This document shows positions 37,433 through 49,760 of a stretch of DNA of 64,000 nucleotides, in pieces. Source of the stretch: Artemia franciscana (Eukaryota > Arthropoda > Branchiopoda > Anostraca > Artemiidae); assembly GCF_032884065.1 (NCBI RefSeq), contig NC_088872.1, positions 36,465,902-36,529,901 on the forward strand. Direction: 5' to 3'. Numbering within the stretch: the first letter of the stretch is position 1; the number at the start of each line of letters is the position of its first letter. The position numbers were made by a program, and so were the translations under genes. The notes beneath the pieces are model-generated. The model made no database searches and had not been told where the DNA came from. It saw only the letters and a program-made list of their open reading frames with translations.

Positions 37433-38783
37433 AATAGTGCTCTGATTAATTGTCAATAGTAGTGCTAGTATTTTTTCATAAAGTTCTGATTTTGAAATAG
37501 CAATTATTAAGAAGTTTGTTTTATACTAATTCACCTTCATTTCTGTTCATTTTTCATGTTTAAAAATTTTCAGAAGCTAAACTGCAACTACAGATTTTTA
37601 TTTCAACAAAAGTGTGTCAATTTTAAACACAGAAAAGAAAAGCAAAAAAACACTGTTACAATGCCTACGTATGCTTTTCATGTGTTCTGTTATTATAGTT
37701 ACTGAAGTTTTAACAAAAACCAACAATTTTTTCTCATAGCAACCCTTCCAGAGATAGATTATCGAAATAGGATTAGCAGAATACACTTAATGATTCTGAT
37801 TTTTAACACAGAATACTGATACAGTGATGCTGTTTTTCATCTATTTTTCAATACTGATATAGTTCTGCTGTTTCTTCAGCAATGAAGGAGAATGTAAAAC
37901 TGCAAGATGCTGTTGAATGTTAACCCTTAACTTCTTTGCACCAGGTATCACCTCTACTAAAGTTCAATGTTTTAAAAAGTTGAATGAGCTCCACTCTGTA
38001 ATGAAATAGAAAAAGTATTTTGTCTGTGTCTAATAGTGAAGAATTACAATGGAAACAATAGGGTATTTACCTGTGGGGAAAAAACAGAGGAACTGAGGTC
38101 CTAAGGGCAGGCTGTCTTAGGAAGTAAATTTCCATATGGGGTTTTTGAGTTCATTTTGTTTTTGGGAGACAGATCTTTTAAGTCTTTTGAGCTTAACTTT
38201 CATGAAGAGGACTGATGTTGTCTTCTTAAACGGAAACGCATAATATATTATCAAGGTTTGTAGAGGTGCATAGTGTTGAATAATTTAACTTTTGTTTTAG
38301 GTTAAGTATTTCATCACCTGTGAAGTCCCTGAATTGGGAATATGTGTTTCTTCTAGGGACTTTTTGCTGCCGCTTCATTTGGCAAATAGCAGATCTACCA
38401 TGAACATCGGCAAATTACCTCACTGGTCTACCGTCATTTGGGAATGGTATACCGCCTGTCTTTTAAACACTGAAGATTGCTTGTGGTGAAGATTACAACA
38501 TATTTTGATCTCAAAAGATAATAGGAGAATTAAGGATTCAGTTCTATGGACATTTAACCATGTAGTTTCTTTTATTACACACAGCTTTATTACACAGCTT
38601 TATTACACAGCTTCAATGTTGAACTTCAGAAATCTTTTTTTTACCATTGACATTAATCAGTTCATGCATATCATCCACATCTGCAACAGAGCTATATGAA
38701 TCTTAAATATAGAGATTCCATTTTTTTTTCAAAACAACATTGAAGTTTAGGGGTTTACAATCAACTATTTGAGGCTAGCAAAA
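37433..38783. other. Region upstream of the THAP gene
   Basis: No repeat family seen. It may hold the promoter and 5' untranslated exon(s) of the gene starting at 38784, but no TATA box or initiator stands out. A triple short repeat (TTTATTACACA, 38572-38607) is present. Confidence 0.4.
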
Positions 38784-39060
38784 ATGTCCAGGCATTGTTG
38801 TGCCTGCGATAGAAAAATACCTTTTCGTGAAAGTGTATTTTACTTCCCTACGAATAGCAACAGACGCGCTCAATGGCTAATTAACTCAGGCCTAGAAAAC
38901 ATTAAAAAACTATCAGAAAAACAATTACTGAGTCGTTCTTTATGTGCTAGACATTTCTCTGATACATGCTTTTCCAGCAAAGAGAAAGTAAGACTGCTGA
39001 AGAATGCTGTGCCTGATCGATTTGAAAATGGAAAGAAGGACTGCCAACAATGTGAAACTA
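38784..39060 (+). CDS. THAP-zinc-finger gene, exon 1: THAP DNA-binding domain
   Basis: Start codon in a reasonable context (AAAATGT) opening MSRHCCACDRK. The THAP C2CH signature is complete: C5 and C8, then C54 and H57 in LCARHFSD, with the conserved W31, F58 and the NAVPDRF box (74-80). The C8-C54 spacing of 45 residues is within the family range. THAP domains bind specific DNA in animal transcription factors and P-type transposases. A strong donor follows (AACTA then GTAAGG at 39061). The exon is 277 nt, so it ends in phase 1, as all later internal junctions do. A second in-frame ATG 15 bp upstream would add five residues, but THAP domains usually start at the methionine chosen. Joined to the exons below it would be the N-terminus of a nuclear regulator. 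Confidence 0.88.
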
Positions 39061-41383
39061 GTAAGGCTATTTTTATTGTCTAATTTTCCTCTGTAATTTA
39101 AAAAGACTTCATCCTTGAATAAGTGGAGGAGTCTGGTGTTTCTTTTCAAACTTTCTTAAACCATTCTTAAGGACTATTCTTTATGATCACTTATTATGTT
39201 CTAAAGTTACAAAGATTCCTCAATGGAGCTACATGCCAGAAAAAAATTAATCACTGCGTGAAAATGGACTCGCAATTTGGTAAAGAAAAAAAAACAAGCA
39301 AGAGGCTCTACATGGATCCATGGCCCCTCAATCTTCCCTCCTTTTCTCCCAAATTCATTTTATGTTGGTTGATTGTACCTTGTTTGAAGCAGAACGACAC
39401 AAGTGCTGACACAAGTCTTCATTATTGGAGTCTTTTAAATTGAGCTCTGCTTCCTCTTACACCTCCCCTTAGCCCTCCTACCAACAACTTTATTTCAGAA
39501 ATTAGGCATATTACCCATTGTTTGATGTTTAATGAAAACAATGTTTGGTCAGCTATAGCCAACAACAACACCTCAATTAAAAGGTACGCAAAATTTATCT
39601 TCATTAACCTGGCTAAATAAACACTATAATTTCTAGAATTTTTTTTTCCCATGAACCTACCTCCTCTCCTCTCAGTGGTACTATTTTCTTAACTTTCCAA
39701 AACATATAATTGCATTTGCATAATAACTGCAGGGCCTTTTTGGATATTAAGCTGTAAGTCTTTTACGGACGAAATTCTTTTTTCTTTAGGGAATGGAAAT
39801 CAGGGACATCCGGAGAAATTGGGAGAGGACAGTTAAATCTATTACCATCCCTTGATAAAATAAGTTCGTCTGACTTGTTGATGATAGTGAAGAAACAAAC
39901 ATCTGCTTTTGTTTAAATGGGACATTGAATATGGGTTTTGGATCCTTAGCCTTTCTAACAAGATACTTGTAATTTTATCACATGGAGAGTTTGAGGGCCA
40001 TGTTTCCATCAGTATCTTTGAGAATTTGCACATGAAAAATGTCATTATTTTCATGAAAATGAAAACAAACAAATTAGGTTTTCTTCATTCGGTAGTTTTT
40101 TTTTCAAAACGTGTTTTTAGTTTATTACTTACTTAGAAAAAGAGAGGGGGAGTATACAAAAGGAAATTTCAAACCTTTGGTTGAGGTCTGAGGTCCATGG
40201 ATATAAAAATGGTAAGCTTTTAATGCTTTCCCAGCCTGTCAACCCTAGAAGAGAAATCTAAAAGAGATATTTTCGATGCTATTTGGCACTTTACGATGAA
40301 TTTATTACGACAAATTTATAAGAGACTCGTAAATATTAATAGTAGCTTTTAACTAATTAATTAAACATCCCTTTGCGATCTTGTGGTAGTCTGCTAGCCC
40401 TGGCAGCAAAAAATTAAAATAAATAAGGAAACAGGATAACCATACAATAGAGAGACTTTTTATGGTGGTGAGGGGAATCAAACCTATAATGTACGATTTT
40501 AGACCATAACAGTTTGATTTGCTATCTTAGAGTTCGCAGTGGTATGTTGGTCCTCTTTTGGCGTAAATTGACATTTTGTGGCACAAAATGCCCATGCAAA
40601 AAGCTGATTTTCCTTGCGGTTCAAGTTGGGTGATTTTGATTTTCCAGATTAGGGTTTTCGACAGTGCTGATTTCAATGAGGGGCTTTTTATGTCAGTCCT
40701 CTGTCATATTTGGGGGTTTCCATTCTTTCAAAATCCTCGAAAATTTGTTTTTGCAATAAACTTTTACTATTAATTTAAACCGTTTTAGTAGTTGTCATTC
40801 CTGAATCACTTTTAAATGAGAAATTTTTCTCGGTGACAGTTTCTTTCTAGACGTGTTTTTAAACTTTCGGTTACTATGGGTCGTTGTTGCTTTGTTCAGT
40901 GGTAGCTATCGCTACAACCATGATAATGGAACTTTTTATTATAGTAAGGACGCATAATTCCTGTTTGCAATTGTAGACTGACATATTTTACCGATTTATT
41001 TTATGTGCCATTTTAATAACTATTATAAAAAAAGTATGAAACACTTTAACCGCTCTCCAGGTATTGTTCTAAATTTGTGGCTAAGACATATACGTGGTAT
41101 TGAAACGTGAAGGACACTCCTGAACATAGTTAAAAAGGAAAAAAATTAAGATTTACCACACAAAAGCAAATAAATTACTATACAAATATCAGATAGCGTG
41201 AAGCAACTAGATGGAGAGTTGATGAGGGCCCAACCTTAAGCGCGCTTCGGAATTAAGCTGCTGTTGACTATGCTACAGAGTGTGCATAATATCAGAGCTC
41301 CAAACTGAGTGATTAATTTTCTATTGTGGTGAAACAGTGATAAATAAAGAAGAAACTTGCAATGCGGAAATAGTAAATGCAAA

Positions 41384-41387
<4 letters not shown>

Positions 41388-41472
<85 letters not shown>
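41388..41472. repeat. (AT)n microsatellite
   Basis: About 42 AT units ending directly at a Helitron 3' terminus. Confidence 0.95.
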
Positions 41473-41474
<2 letters not shown>

Positions 41475-41542
41475 CTGTTTGGGTGGCGCTTCGCGCAACC
41501 CCAACACCTAGTTGGTGGGGGCACTTCGCGCCCCCCAAGCCT
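41471..41542 (-). mobile_element. Solo Helitron 3' terminus, truncated
   Basis: On the minus strand it holds the two GC-rich hairpins GGGGGCGCGAAGTGCCCCC and GGGTTGCGCGAAGCGCCACC, then ends in CAGCTTA against (AT)n. The full copies at 61.4 and 63.7 kb have the same two hairpins and end in CTAG or CTAA. Only about 70 bp of the element remains, flanked on both sides by AT repeats. Confidence 0.75.
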
Positions 41543-42469
41543 ATATGTATATATATATATATAGCACTGCTGGGATTTTACCTATAAAAGAGTCCAACGC
41601 TTTGTCGGGAGATGAGTATGAGAGGGGGTTCTACTTTCATAAAGACCTTTCTGTAGCCATTTTAAAAGGAAAAAGAACAGTTTACCTCATTTTGGCGACC
41701 TTGTGATTGCTCCCTTCCCTCTCAACCCAGACTGTGCCACCAGTTGAAAAATTGGTACTGGTTTTGTTGGTTTGTGAACATTTTGGAACCTTGAATGTTT
41801 GATAACTGCCCGACAGGTACAGTTTGAGTGAAGTAAGCACCATCCAGCTGACGAAGGGAAATTTTTGTTAGTCAAGAGCTCGCAAAGTCGGCTCTTTAGA
41901 CAGATGTCAATAAATACAGTTATGCAATCCTGATGAAACTTGTTTATGGTGAAATTGACTGTGTCAAGCAGATTCCCATGTCATGAACATGAAAACTCTT
42001 TTCAATGACAGATACTTGAGATACTCATGGAGGATGGGGGGATAGACGCACTTGGACCAAACTCTGGAGAGGATGAAAGGACTTTTCCTAGGATGGGAGG
42101 GGATAAAAAAAGAGAAATACATTTTTAGGTCACATTCTTCCTGCTCCATCGTGATTTCACGAGTGGAAGAAGGTGAATGGCTGCATTATCTTAAGTAGTG
42201 ATTATATACAAATGATAATAGCTCTGAAGTGTACTTCCTAAACTAGAATTGACTTGCATTATTTTGTCCTGGGTAAATGTTACTTAAAGTTGGAATGTAG
42301 TGATAAGTCATTTACATATAAATGATAAAACTTGTCCTAACCTGGAAATGTTCTTTTCTATTAAGATATTAATGCACATAAGTTGTATTTTCAATGTCGG
42401 CTATTGACGTGTGACCAACAAATGTGATCAGCATGATTATCATGATCATGCTTATTACTTTTCTTTTAG

Positions 42470-42660
42470 GTGTTAGCGGAGTATTGGTTTGAGACTTAAC
42501 GTCCCGAATGACTGGAATGGAATCTTTACTTAGAAATAATAAAACAGAAAGAAATGAAAAGCAAGCAGAAGTAGCTAGTGATTCTTCTCATACCAAATTC
42601 GCCATACTCGTAGATCCCATGGACATACAGCTTATGGAATATGTTGTGACAGGTCACTTA
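42470..42660 (+). pseudogene. Dead duplicate of exon 2 of the THAP gene
   Basis: A good acceptor (ACTTTTCTTTTAG) starts a sequence almost the same as exon 2 at 42772: TTAACGTCCCGAATGACTGG, GAAATGAAAAGCAAGCAGAA and GATTCTTCTCATACCA are shared. In the gene's phase it hits TGA at 42490-42492 where exon 2 has CGA (Arg), a single C-to-T change. After the stop the frame stays open and similar (for example KQAEVASDSSHTKFAILVDP). The 3' end diverges and the donor is not kept. Shared intron sequence upstream (CCTGGAAATGTTCTTT at 42341 and 42677) shows that intron and exon were duplicated together. Confidence 0.85.
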
Positions 42661-42771
42661 CAAAGACTTGTCCAAACCTGGAAATGTTCTTTACCGTCAA
42701 GATAATAGTAGACATAAGTTCTATTGACGTATCATCATTATATTCCATTAATGATTATTATTTTTCGCTAG

Positions 42772-42972
42772 GTGTTCGTCGAGTCTTGATTCGAGACTTA
42801 ACGTCCCGAATGACTGGAATGGAATCTATATTTGGAAATAATAAAAGAGAAGGAAATGAAAAGCAAGCAGAAATAGCTAGTGATTCTTCTCATACCAAGG
42901 TCGTCGTACTCATAGATCCCATGGAAGTACAGCCCAAAGATCTTCTTGACAACTTCAGGCACATTGAACAAG
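42772..42972 (+). CDS. THAP-zinc-finger gene, exon 2: hydrophilic linker
   Basis: Acceptor ATTTTTCGCTAG before 42772, donor CAAG then GTATAT at 42973. The exon is 201 nt (67 codons), phase 1 in and out. Spliced to exon 1 it stays open and reads charged sequence such as RRVLIRDLTSRMTGMESIFG and KQAEIASDSSHTKVVVLIDP. No known domain was recognised; it is probably a linker. A dead tandem copy lies 302 bp upstream. The conservation of the reading frame relative to the dead copy supports real coding use. Confidence 0.75.
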
Positions 42973-43009
42973 GTATATTTTAATCGAAGATTAATTATTG
43001 CACAAGATT

Positions 43010-44235
43010 TTATTTCACTGTAATTTCCATTTTCAATGCTGTAATAACTGGAAAAGAAAATATTTGTAACATAATTCGTTTCCAGTGAAGCGCCAATGAC
43101 GCTGTAGGCTTTAGACTTTTACAGTTAGGGAAGGGGGCAATATCTAAATTCTGGTTTGTAGTGAAACTATATCTGTCTTGAACAGTCTTGGAAAGAACTA
43201 ATAAACTTAAACTGAATATTTGATATGTAATCATAGGCCTATTGATTACTGAAAGCTCATTACTGAAAGTTCAAAATATAATTTTACTGTAATTTCCGTG
43301 TTTATTTTCAATGTTGTAATAAGCACAAAATAAAATATTTGTAATATAACTCGTTTTCAGTAAAGCACCAATGACGTAGTAGGTTTAGACTTTTAAAGTG
43401 AGAGAAGGAGGCAATACCCAAACTCTTGTATGTAGTCATTTTTGTTCGTTTCAAGCTTGATTTGTATATTCAATTTAGGCGTCACTCGTTTTAAGATTTA
43501 TTTGTTCATTTATATTATCACCTTTCATATGTTTGTTGGCTATGGTTGCTTATTTAATTTCTGTTCGTTTTGGTGTTCATTTATGCTTTAATAGCAAAAT
43601 ATCTTTGTTCGTTTAAAGCTTGATTTGCATATTGAAACTAAGCTTTATTCGTTTTTTTAGATTTATTTGGTCATTTATTTTAGTACCTGTTGTATTTTAT
43701 TTTATTTTTTTTGCTATGATTCTTAATTTTATTTCTGTTCGTTTTGGGTTTCATTTGTTCTCTAGTAGTAATTTCTGGTCGTTTTGAGTTTGATTTGTTG
43801 TAGGTTTCAGTTTCTTCTGATCTTCAGTTGAATATGGCCTTTACTTTTCTTTGAAAAACTTCTTTTCCAGACATTTCTTTTAATTAGTTTCTGATTGTTT
43901 TTGATTGCCAAAGTTTCAAGTTTTTCAAAATCCCCTATTTCAAAGTAATTTTTTATTGCAAAATAAAGCTATATGTGTCTGGAGACACACTAGAACTAGC
44001 AAAATAAAACCAAATATTTGATATATAATGATACTAACTGCTGAAAGCTCATCAGCTCAAGATTTAATTTCATTGCAATTTTACCATTATTTTCTATGTT
44101 GTACCAAGTACAAATGAAAATATTTGTAATATAATTTGTTTCAGTATCGTTAGGGAAAGGGGCAGTAGCCAAACTCTTGTTTGTAGTGAAAACTATAGGT
44201 GTCTTGAAAAGTCTCGGAAAGAACTAATATAATTA
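43010..44235 (+). repeat. Family C, two to three joined copies in intron 2
   Basis: The phrase CTGTAATTTCC...TTCAATG(C/T)TGTAATAA opens copies at about 43018 and 43279, with a third related segment near 44075. AAGCACCAATGACGTAGTAG, CCAAACTCTTGT and CTTGAACAGTCTTGGAAAGA recur in order. The T-rich middle (43440-43830) matches 15420-15735. Confidence 0.75.
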
Positions 44236-45065
44236 AACTCAATTTCCATGATTTTTAATAAAATACAGCTAATAATTTTGTTTGTGTGTGGGGGGGGGGG
44301 GGGGCATGGAAGGGGATCCAGGGGTCAGCTTCCATGATCTTTGGAATGAAATATCGTTAATTATTTTTTTATGGAGAGGAACATGGAGGGAGGAACAGGG
44401 TTCACCTCCCATGATATTTTAATAAAATATCGTTAATAATTTTTTGGTGTGTGTGTGTGGGGGGGGGGGGTTCGGGCCAGAGGTCAACTCGCATGATTTG
44501 TGAAATAAGATATCATTAATAAGTGTATTTTTTGGGGGAGGGGTGTCGGACCACGTGGGAGGGCCAGAAGTCAGCTCCCATGATTTTTGAAATAGAATAC
44601 CGTTATTTTTGGGGGGATTCAGTCCATGGAGGGAAGATCCTGGGTCAGCTCCCATTATTTTTGGAATAAAATATCGTTGATAACTTGTTTTTTTTAGGGC
44701 GGGAGGGGTCAAGGGTCAGCTCCCATGATTTTTGAACTGAAGAATCGTTAATAAGTTTTTTGGGGAAGGGAGGGCCATGGAGGGAGGACTTGGGATGAAT
44801 TCCCATATTTTCGGAATTAAATATTATTTTGGGGGAAGGGGAGTCGGACCATCGAGGGAGGACCAGGGGTTAGCTCCCATGGTTTGTCATTGATAAGCTC
44901 CTTCGAAGGGGATGGGGTAGGACCATGGAGGGCGAGGGGTCAGCCCCCATAAGTTTTGAAATAGTATATTGTTAATAAGCCTTTTGGGGTGTCGGACCAA
45001 GGAGGGTCAGGGGTGAGTTCCGATAATTTTCGAAATAAAATATCGCCAATGAATTGTTTTTGTTG
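44236..45065 (+). repeat. Minisatellite, unit about 70-95 bp, about ten copies
   Basis: Same unit as at 26266-26730 (CCATGGAGGGAGGACC, GGGTCAGCTCCCATGATTTT, GGAATAAAATATCGTTAATA, G-run). Landmarks fall near 44311, 44381, 44470, 44560, 44626, 44705, 44775, 44850, 44922 and 44995. As at 26 kb it follows directly after a family C end, so the array is probably the expanded tail of that family. Confidence 0.85.
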
Positions 45066-45790
45066 GAGGGCTAGTTGACCTCCTGTCCCTTTTGACTCTT
45101 AAAAAGGGAACTAGAAATTTCTATTCCCAATTAAATGATCCTCCCTTTGAAGTTTATACGACCACCATTAAACCTCATTTGCCCCGGGGAATAATTTACA
45201 ACACTTGCCCCCGGGTTCGGGGGGGGGGGGGTGTAAACCCTAGAATTTGTTATATGATCTTTGGTCTATTTTGAACAAAATGACTATATCTAAATTTTTA
45301 TTAGATACATTTGAGAAAAAAGGGCACGAGGGGGGCTATTTGCCGTCTGATCATTTTTTGTCTCTCAAAACGGAGGTATAACTTTCAGTTTCCAATCGCT
45401 TGAGCCCCCTTCGAAGCTTATACGACCGACCCCTTCATTAAAAACCTTATATGTCCCTGGGGCATAAGTTACAGCCCGGGCTCTTGGTTGTTGACCCCGA
45501 AATTTTGTTATCTGATTGTCGGACTATTCTGAACAAAATGGCTACCTCAAAATTTTTATCGGATGTATTTGGGGGAAAAGGAGTGGTTGGGGCGGGGGTA
45601 GATGCCCCTATACCTTTTGACTCTTAAAAAGGTTACTAAAACTTCCAATTATCAATCGAATGAGCCCTCCGAGGTTTATACGACCATCCCTTCCATATGA
45701 AGTGCCTCTGGAGAAAAAATAAATATTGGAGCCTTATGACCTTTACTATAGGCAACGCTATAGCGTTGCCTCTGACTTGCTTTTTAAGTA
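45066..45790 (+). repeat. Family B, two to three units, with a perfect 20-bp palindrome
   Basis: The CTCTTAAAAAGG(G/T), ACTTCCAATTATCAATCGAA and TATACGACCA boxes repeat at about 45095, 45375 and 45625. CTGAACAAAATGGCTACCTC at 45530 is the same box as in other family B copies. At 45751-45770 the sequence GGCAACGCTATAGCGTTGCC is a perfect palindrome. Confidence 0.7.
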
Positions 45791-46901
45791 AGCATGTGTT
45801 TTGCATCGTTGACAGAGACACTCGCAATATGCTAACATACTACAAAGATGTATTTAGATATATGTCTAGCATTTTAAAGGCTGAGATCAATCTGGTACGA
45901 CATAGTTATCTGGAATATCTGGCCATTTTCATGTAGAAGAGTAGTAATTTGTTCAACACGTATATGTATAAAAATCTACAAGGATGTCTAGAAAATAAAT
46001 TTTTATTCGAAAAGAAATTTATGTTTTTGAAATTATTGTTTATTTTCTAACTAACAGTAAATCATATTTAGGTACGGATAAGAGGGTTTGGACGCTTTAG
46101 GTCTGTAGATTTACAGAGTTTTATAAGGGTCGCAATGGAAACTTGGAATATGCTAAATTGGTACTCCAAAAGAACAAATCTAGGCTTTTGACTTAGCTGG
46201 AAGAAGCAGAGTCTTATTGTCAGAGGGGTGGGGGGGGGGGGGTCAAAATCGAAAAAGTCATTGAAGCCCAAATTCCAATAAATTCTTCAAAATTGGTATA
46301 GTTATTTTCTCCGTGGGAAAATAGAATTTTCCTATGCACCATATGTCACGTGCTAGTTGTTTGCGAAGTAAATGACACTAAAAGAGTTCTTACATCTCAA
46401 AAACAAAGTAAAATTCCTGTCAAATATCTACTTATTTACCGGTAAAAAACGACACATTTTTACCACGATTGGCATTAGATTACCAATGAGTGATACATGA
46501 TATCACCATATTCTCTGCTATTCTATACTTTTATTGTATGAGATAGCTTCTCCGAAACTCTTCAGGCAAAGGAGGGTTTCCCCGCCTGAAATAAAAATCC
46601 AATATAAACTGTATCCGCATATAAGGTAGAATAAGTTTGAAGTATAAAACAACCTGTGCATTTACATGGTTAAAATCACTTTATTATCTTCAAATCAATA
46701 GTCAAGATTTTTGTATTCTGTTAATAACAATCTAATGACAAGATTTTAATTATAGTAGCACGTAGTTATTTTGTTATTTATAAGAAAAATTAATTGAAAT
46801 GAATTATGAAAGGTCTTGAAGCTATATATATGCTAAAATTGACATATTCATTTACAAATCATGATTTAGTTGGTGTAAAAAAATATTTGTTTTCTTTCAA
46901 G
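45791..46901 (+). other. Intron sequence, no feature recognised
   Basis: AT-rich, with a G-run near 46229-46241. No exon with matching phase was found here. Confidence 0.4.
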
Positions 46902-47044
46902 CCTCATTTTGGTTTCCTTACTTTCCGTACACGGCATCTTGTTTTTTGGAAGTACAAGAAAGAATAGGAGGACTTGTCACTAACGCACCAGAAATTGTTA
47001 TACCACATATAGAATTAGAACTCAAGAACTTTCTATCTGATTAA
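46902..47044 (+). CDS. Candidate alternative terminal exon of the THAP gene
   Basis: A strong acceptor (TTTGTTTTCTTTCAAG) precedes an open stretch ending in TAA. Using the gene's phase 1, exon 2 (ending in G) joins to CC to give Ala. The frame then reads ASFWFPYFPYTASCFLEVQE followed by RIGGLVTNAPEIVIPHIELE and ends LKNFLSD. The residue mix looks protein-like. It would give a short protein of THAP plus linker without fingers (about 207 residues). Open length and phase match could be luck at about 47 codons, so this is a suggestion, not a firm exon. No domain was recognised. Confidence 0.35.
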
Positions 47045-49000
47045 TTCACAAATGGGCAATAGGCTAATATCATGGTATTTCATAACATCGTTTTCAGACA
47101 CCAGGTTCCCAAATCGATCAGAAACTGATGCATTCATGCAGGTGTTAAGGAGGCGCATCATTCTGGATTGGTCTTAGTCTAATAGTTCAAATAGACTCAG
47201 TTGCAGTGGCAGTCACGCATTGAAAAAGTGAGAGAGGGGGAATTGGCCGGAGCCAAGAATTGCATACAAAGCTCAAATTTCACTGACAGTTAGGAACGGG
47301 GTTTGGAAGGCAATGTAGTGGTCAAGTTAAAAGACAGTAGCTGATTTTTTTTTTTTTGCTTAAGGGTGTTAAACTATCACTTGGAAGGACCAAGCTATCA
47401 TCAATTTGGAGATTGTTATTACTGCAGAAATAAATAAAAATGCTAAACACCGTATATCTGAGTAGACTTTAATTCAGGCACTAGCGATGAATGCACGATA
47501 AACCATTAATATTGTTCTAAGAACTGCACAAACCGATATTTTTTCCTAGTATCCATCGAAACAATGGCAAATTAGCCGCGTTAAGCAACAATATAAAACT
47601 TAAATAGACGTGAAATGTCTTCACTGTTCCCAACCAACGTCGCTGGTACCCAAATTTAATGATTTACTTAATGATAAAAGTGTTTAGGTAGACAGTAATG
47701 CCACATCAAACACTGATTGCCTGCTTTTTGGTCTTGAAGTGAAATAACTGATGATTGCCACTCAACTGAAGAATCTACTATGCACCAAGACAAACAGATC
47801 AGTAATTATATCTGGCAATTTTAATTATCATTCTCGTAGGAATTGCTCACAAATCCTGCAAATGGTGCCAACAATGCCAGGATTTGCAGTATTTGGTTTC
47901 TCATAAAAATTGAGTACATTTTACATGATATTTTGGAGCTTTGGAGACGAAGTCTCTCATGTAAATAGCAAAATTATACAGAGCAAGCTTTGAAACGAAC
48001 ATTTTAGAAAATTGAATCGGTGCAACTGACTTGAGTCCTCTTCCAAAATCGGTACTTTGGCTGCTCGTTTGATTCCTACTGCAGTTTTTCCCTGCTGCTT
48101 CAGTTGCTGCTTCAGTTGCTGCTGTCACAAGCAGACATTCAAAGTTGCGCTGTAGAAAGAGGCACTGCCAGAAGGATGCAGCTGGTTCAGTGTTTTTTGT
48201 GCTATTTTTTTTTCAAAGGGTAACGTTGCAATTTGCAGTACTCATAGGAACTATCAACTAGGCGGATTCGGAAACTAGGCCCCTGGGTGCCTTTGAAAGA
48301 GAATGTTCTAGAAAGCGTAGAAAATTGATTTCTGCTTTAAGAGGGCCATGCTAAGAAATGATCAGTGCAAGATGAAAGTTTGATATTTTGTTTCATAGCA
48401 GCAACCGTGAAGAGCAGCAGACGTTCTAGATCATATGTGGTCAACATAGAGTAAGTTTAGCTGAGAGTTGCTTTTTCTCCCAGTGAGACCAGAGCGAGTT
48501 GTGATAAAGTCAGGGAAATCTCTTATCAAATTTGCCACTTTGGATGCCTTTTGGACCTTACTACCCTTTGGACCATAAAACAAAGCTAGTAATATGCACC
48601 ATTTCAGCCTTTGTCACTGGGGTATCACTAGTAATACCCTTTGGACCATACAACAAAGCACAGGTTTAAAACAGAGCAAAAACAGAAATAAAGCAAAAAC
48701 AGTTTGTGCCTAGCCTAGGCATCATATAACACAAATAAACTGATAGTCAGTCTAACGCAGTAAACCGATCGAGACAAACAAGTTTTTTTCGCACAAGCTT
48801 TAATAATTTTTAAAATAAATATTAAATCTGCTTTAGTGATGATCTAATGAACACTTCGGTTAAAACGGGCTTAACCAATAGCAACTCTTTGAAATCTCTA
48901 AGCAACTGCTTAGTAATTTGCCTATAATTTAGCAACTCTAAATAGTTCCTTGGTAGTTTAAGGGCGAAGGATGGCCGGTAATAATACGGCTCTTGTCGCT
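47045..49000 (+). other. Intron sequence, mostly unique
   Basis: Short duplications only: CTTCAGTTGCTG twice (48099-48121) and CCCTTTGGACCATA(A/C)AACAAAGC twice (48561, 48630). A GC-richer patch at 47930-48130 has an open minus-strand frame without recognisable domain. Confidence 0.4.
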
Positions 49001-49019
49001 TGCTTCTGGCCTCTTTTGT

Positions 49020-49312
49020 AGATTGATTACTTGACTAAAGAATCTGCCGTGTTGGAGTCACCGTTGAGAGTGTCGCAACTTTGCTCCTCCAGGCTGACCG
49101 GTCTGCTGCTAAGAGTGGGGCCCATCGAAACCAATCTTACTCATCTTCAAGAGTTTATTGAGGCTATCCTTCCACCTTGTCTGGTGCTTGCCTCTCCGGT
49201 GGGACCAGTTCTGAACTATTGGGTCAAAACTACAGACTATTCGGGCTGGATGTGGTGTCAACATATGTGGGAGATGTCCAAACCACCTGAGATGACACTT
49301 TGATATTTGTAT
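49020..49312 (-). pseudogene. Non-LTR retrotransposon ORF2 C-terminal fragment
   Basis: On the minus strand it reads RWFGHLPHMLTPHPARIVCS, then a NWSHRRGKHQTRWKDSLNKL block and IGFDGPHS before a stop. The RWxGH...RxxGxxxxRWxD pattern is the usual tail of several LINE clades. It is an isolated fragment, antisense to the surrounding gene, within the intron before exon 3. Confidence 0.75.
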
Positions 49313-49760
49313 GGAGCCTACTGCACATCATAATGCTTTTCCCAGTAATTTACCAATTTCACTTCGAGTTAATCAGTGTTTAATAATTCAGGCTATAGAA
49401 GCTGAATGAGGAAATTTTACGCTCTTACATTTCGTGGCATTTATTATTCAAATTAGAAAAAATTCTGTCCAGAAACGCCACCAATTCCAGAACAGTTTCA
49501 TTTATTTTTAATCTCAGTATTTTATGTCATCCCAATATCTTAAATCGTTGTAGTCGTTAATTGATTATTAGAAAGACATGAACATTAAATAAGTATCAAC
49601 CAGAAGTGTCAAGGGGGGAAAGTATGTGTACCATTGTTTATAATATATCGGTCATTTGTGTTGATGTGTTATATTAAGACTCTAAATTTTGTTTTACTGC
49701 CCTCAAGCTCAAAATTTAACATGCTTAAAGTGTAAGATTATAATTTGAGATCTGTTTTAG
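49313..49760 (+). other. Intron end before exon 3
   Basis: AT-rich, ending in the acceptor ATCTGTTTTAG. No repeat family was recognised. Confidence 0.5.

Larger units (their letters stand above)
39061..42299 (+). other. Intron 1 of THAP gene
   Basis: Mostly unique-looking AT-rich DNA. It contains an (AT)n tract and a truncated Helitron end (listed separately). A short open stretch at 39445-39583 with weak splice-like ends does not keep the phase of the gene. Confidence 0.5.

Noticed and set aside
39445..39583. Extra exon of the THAP gene
   Set aside because: The open stretch has a weak acceptor and its donor leaves phase 2, which does not join to any later exon.
47901..48128. Minus-strand open frame of 75 codons in intron
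   Set aside because: No domain, no junctions and a short internal 12-bp duplication; it looks like chance.
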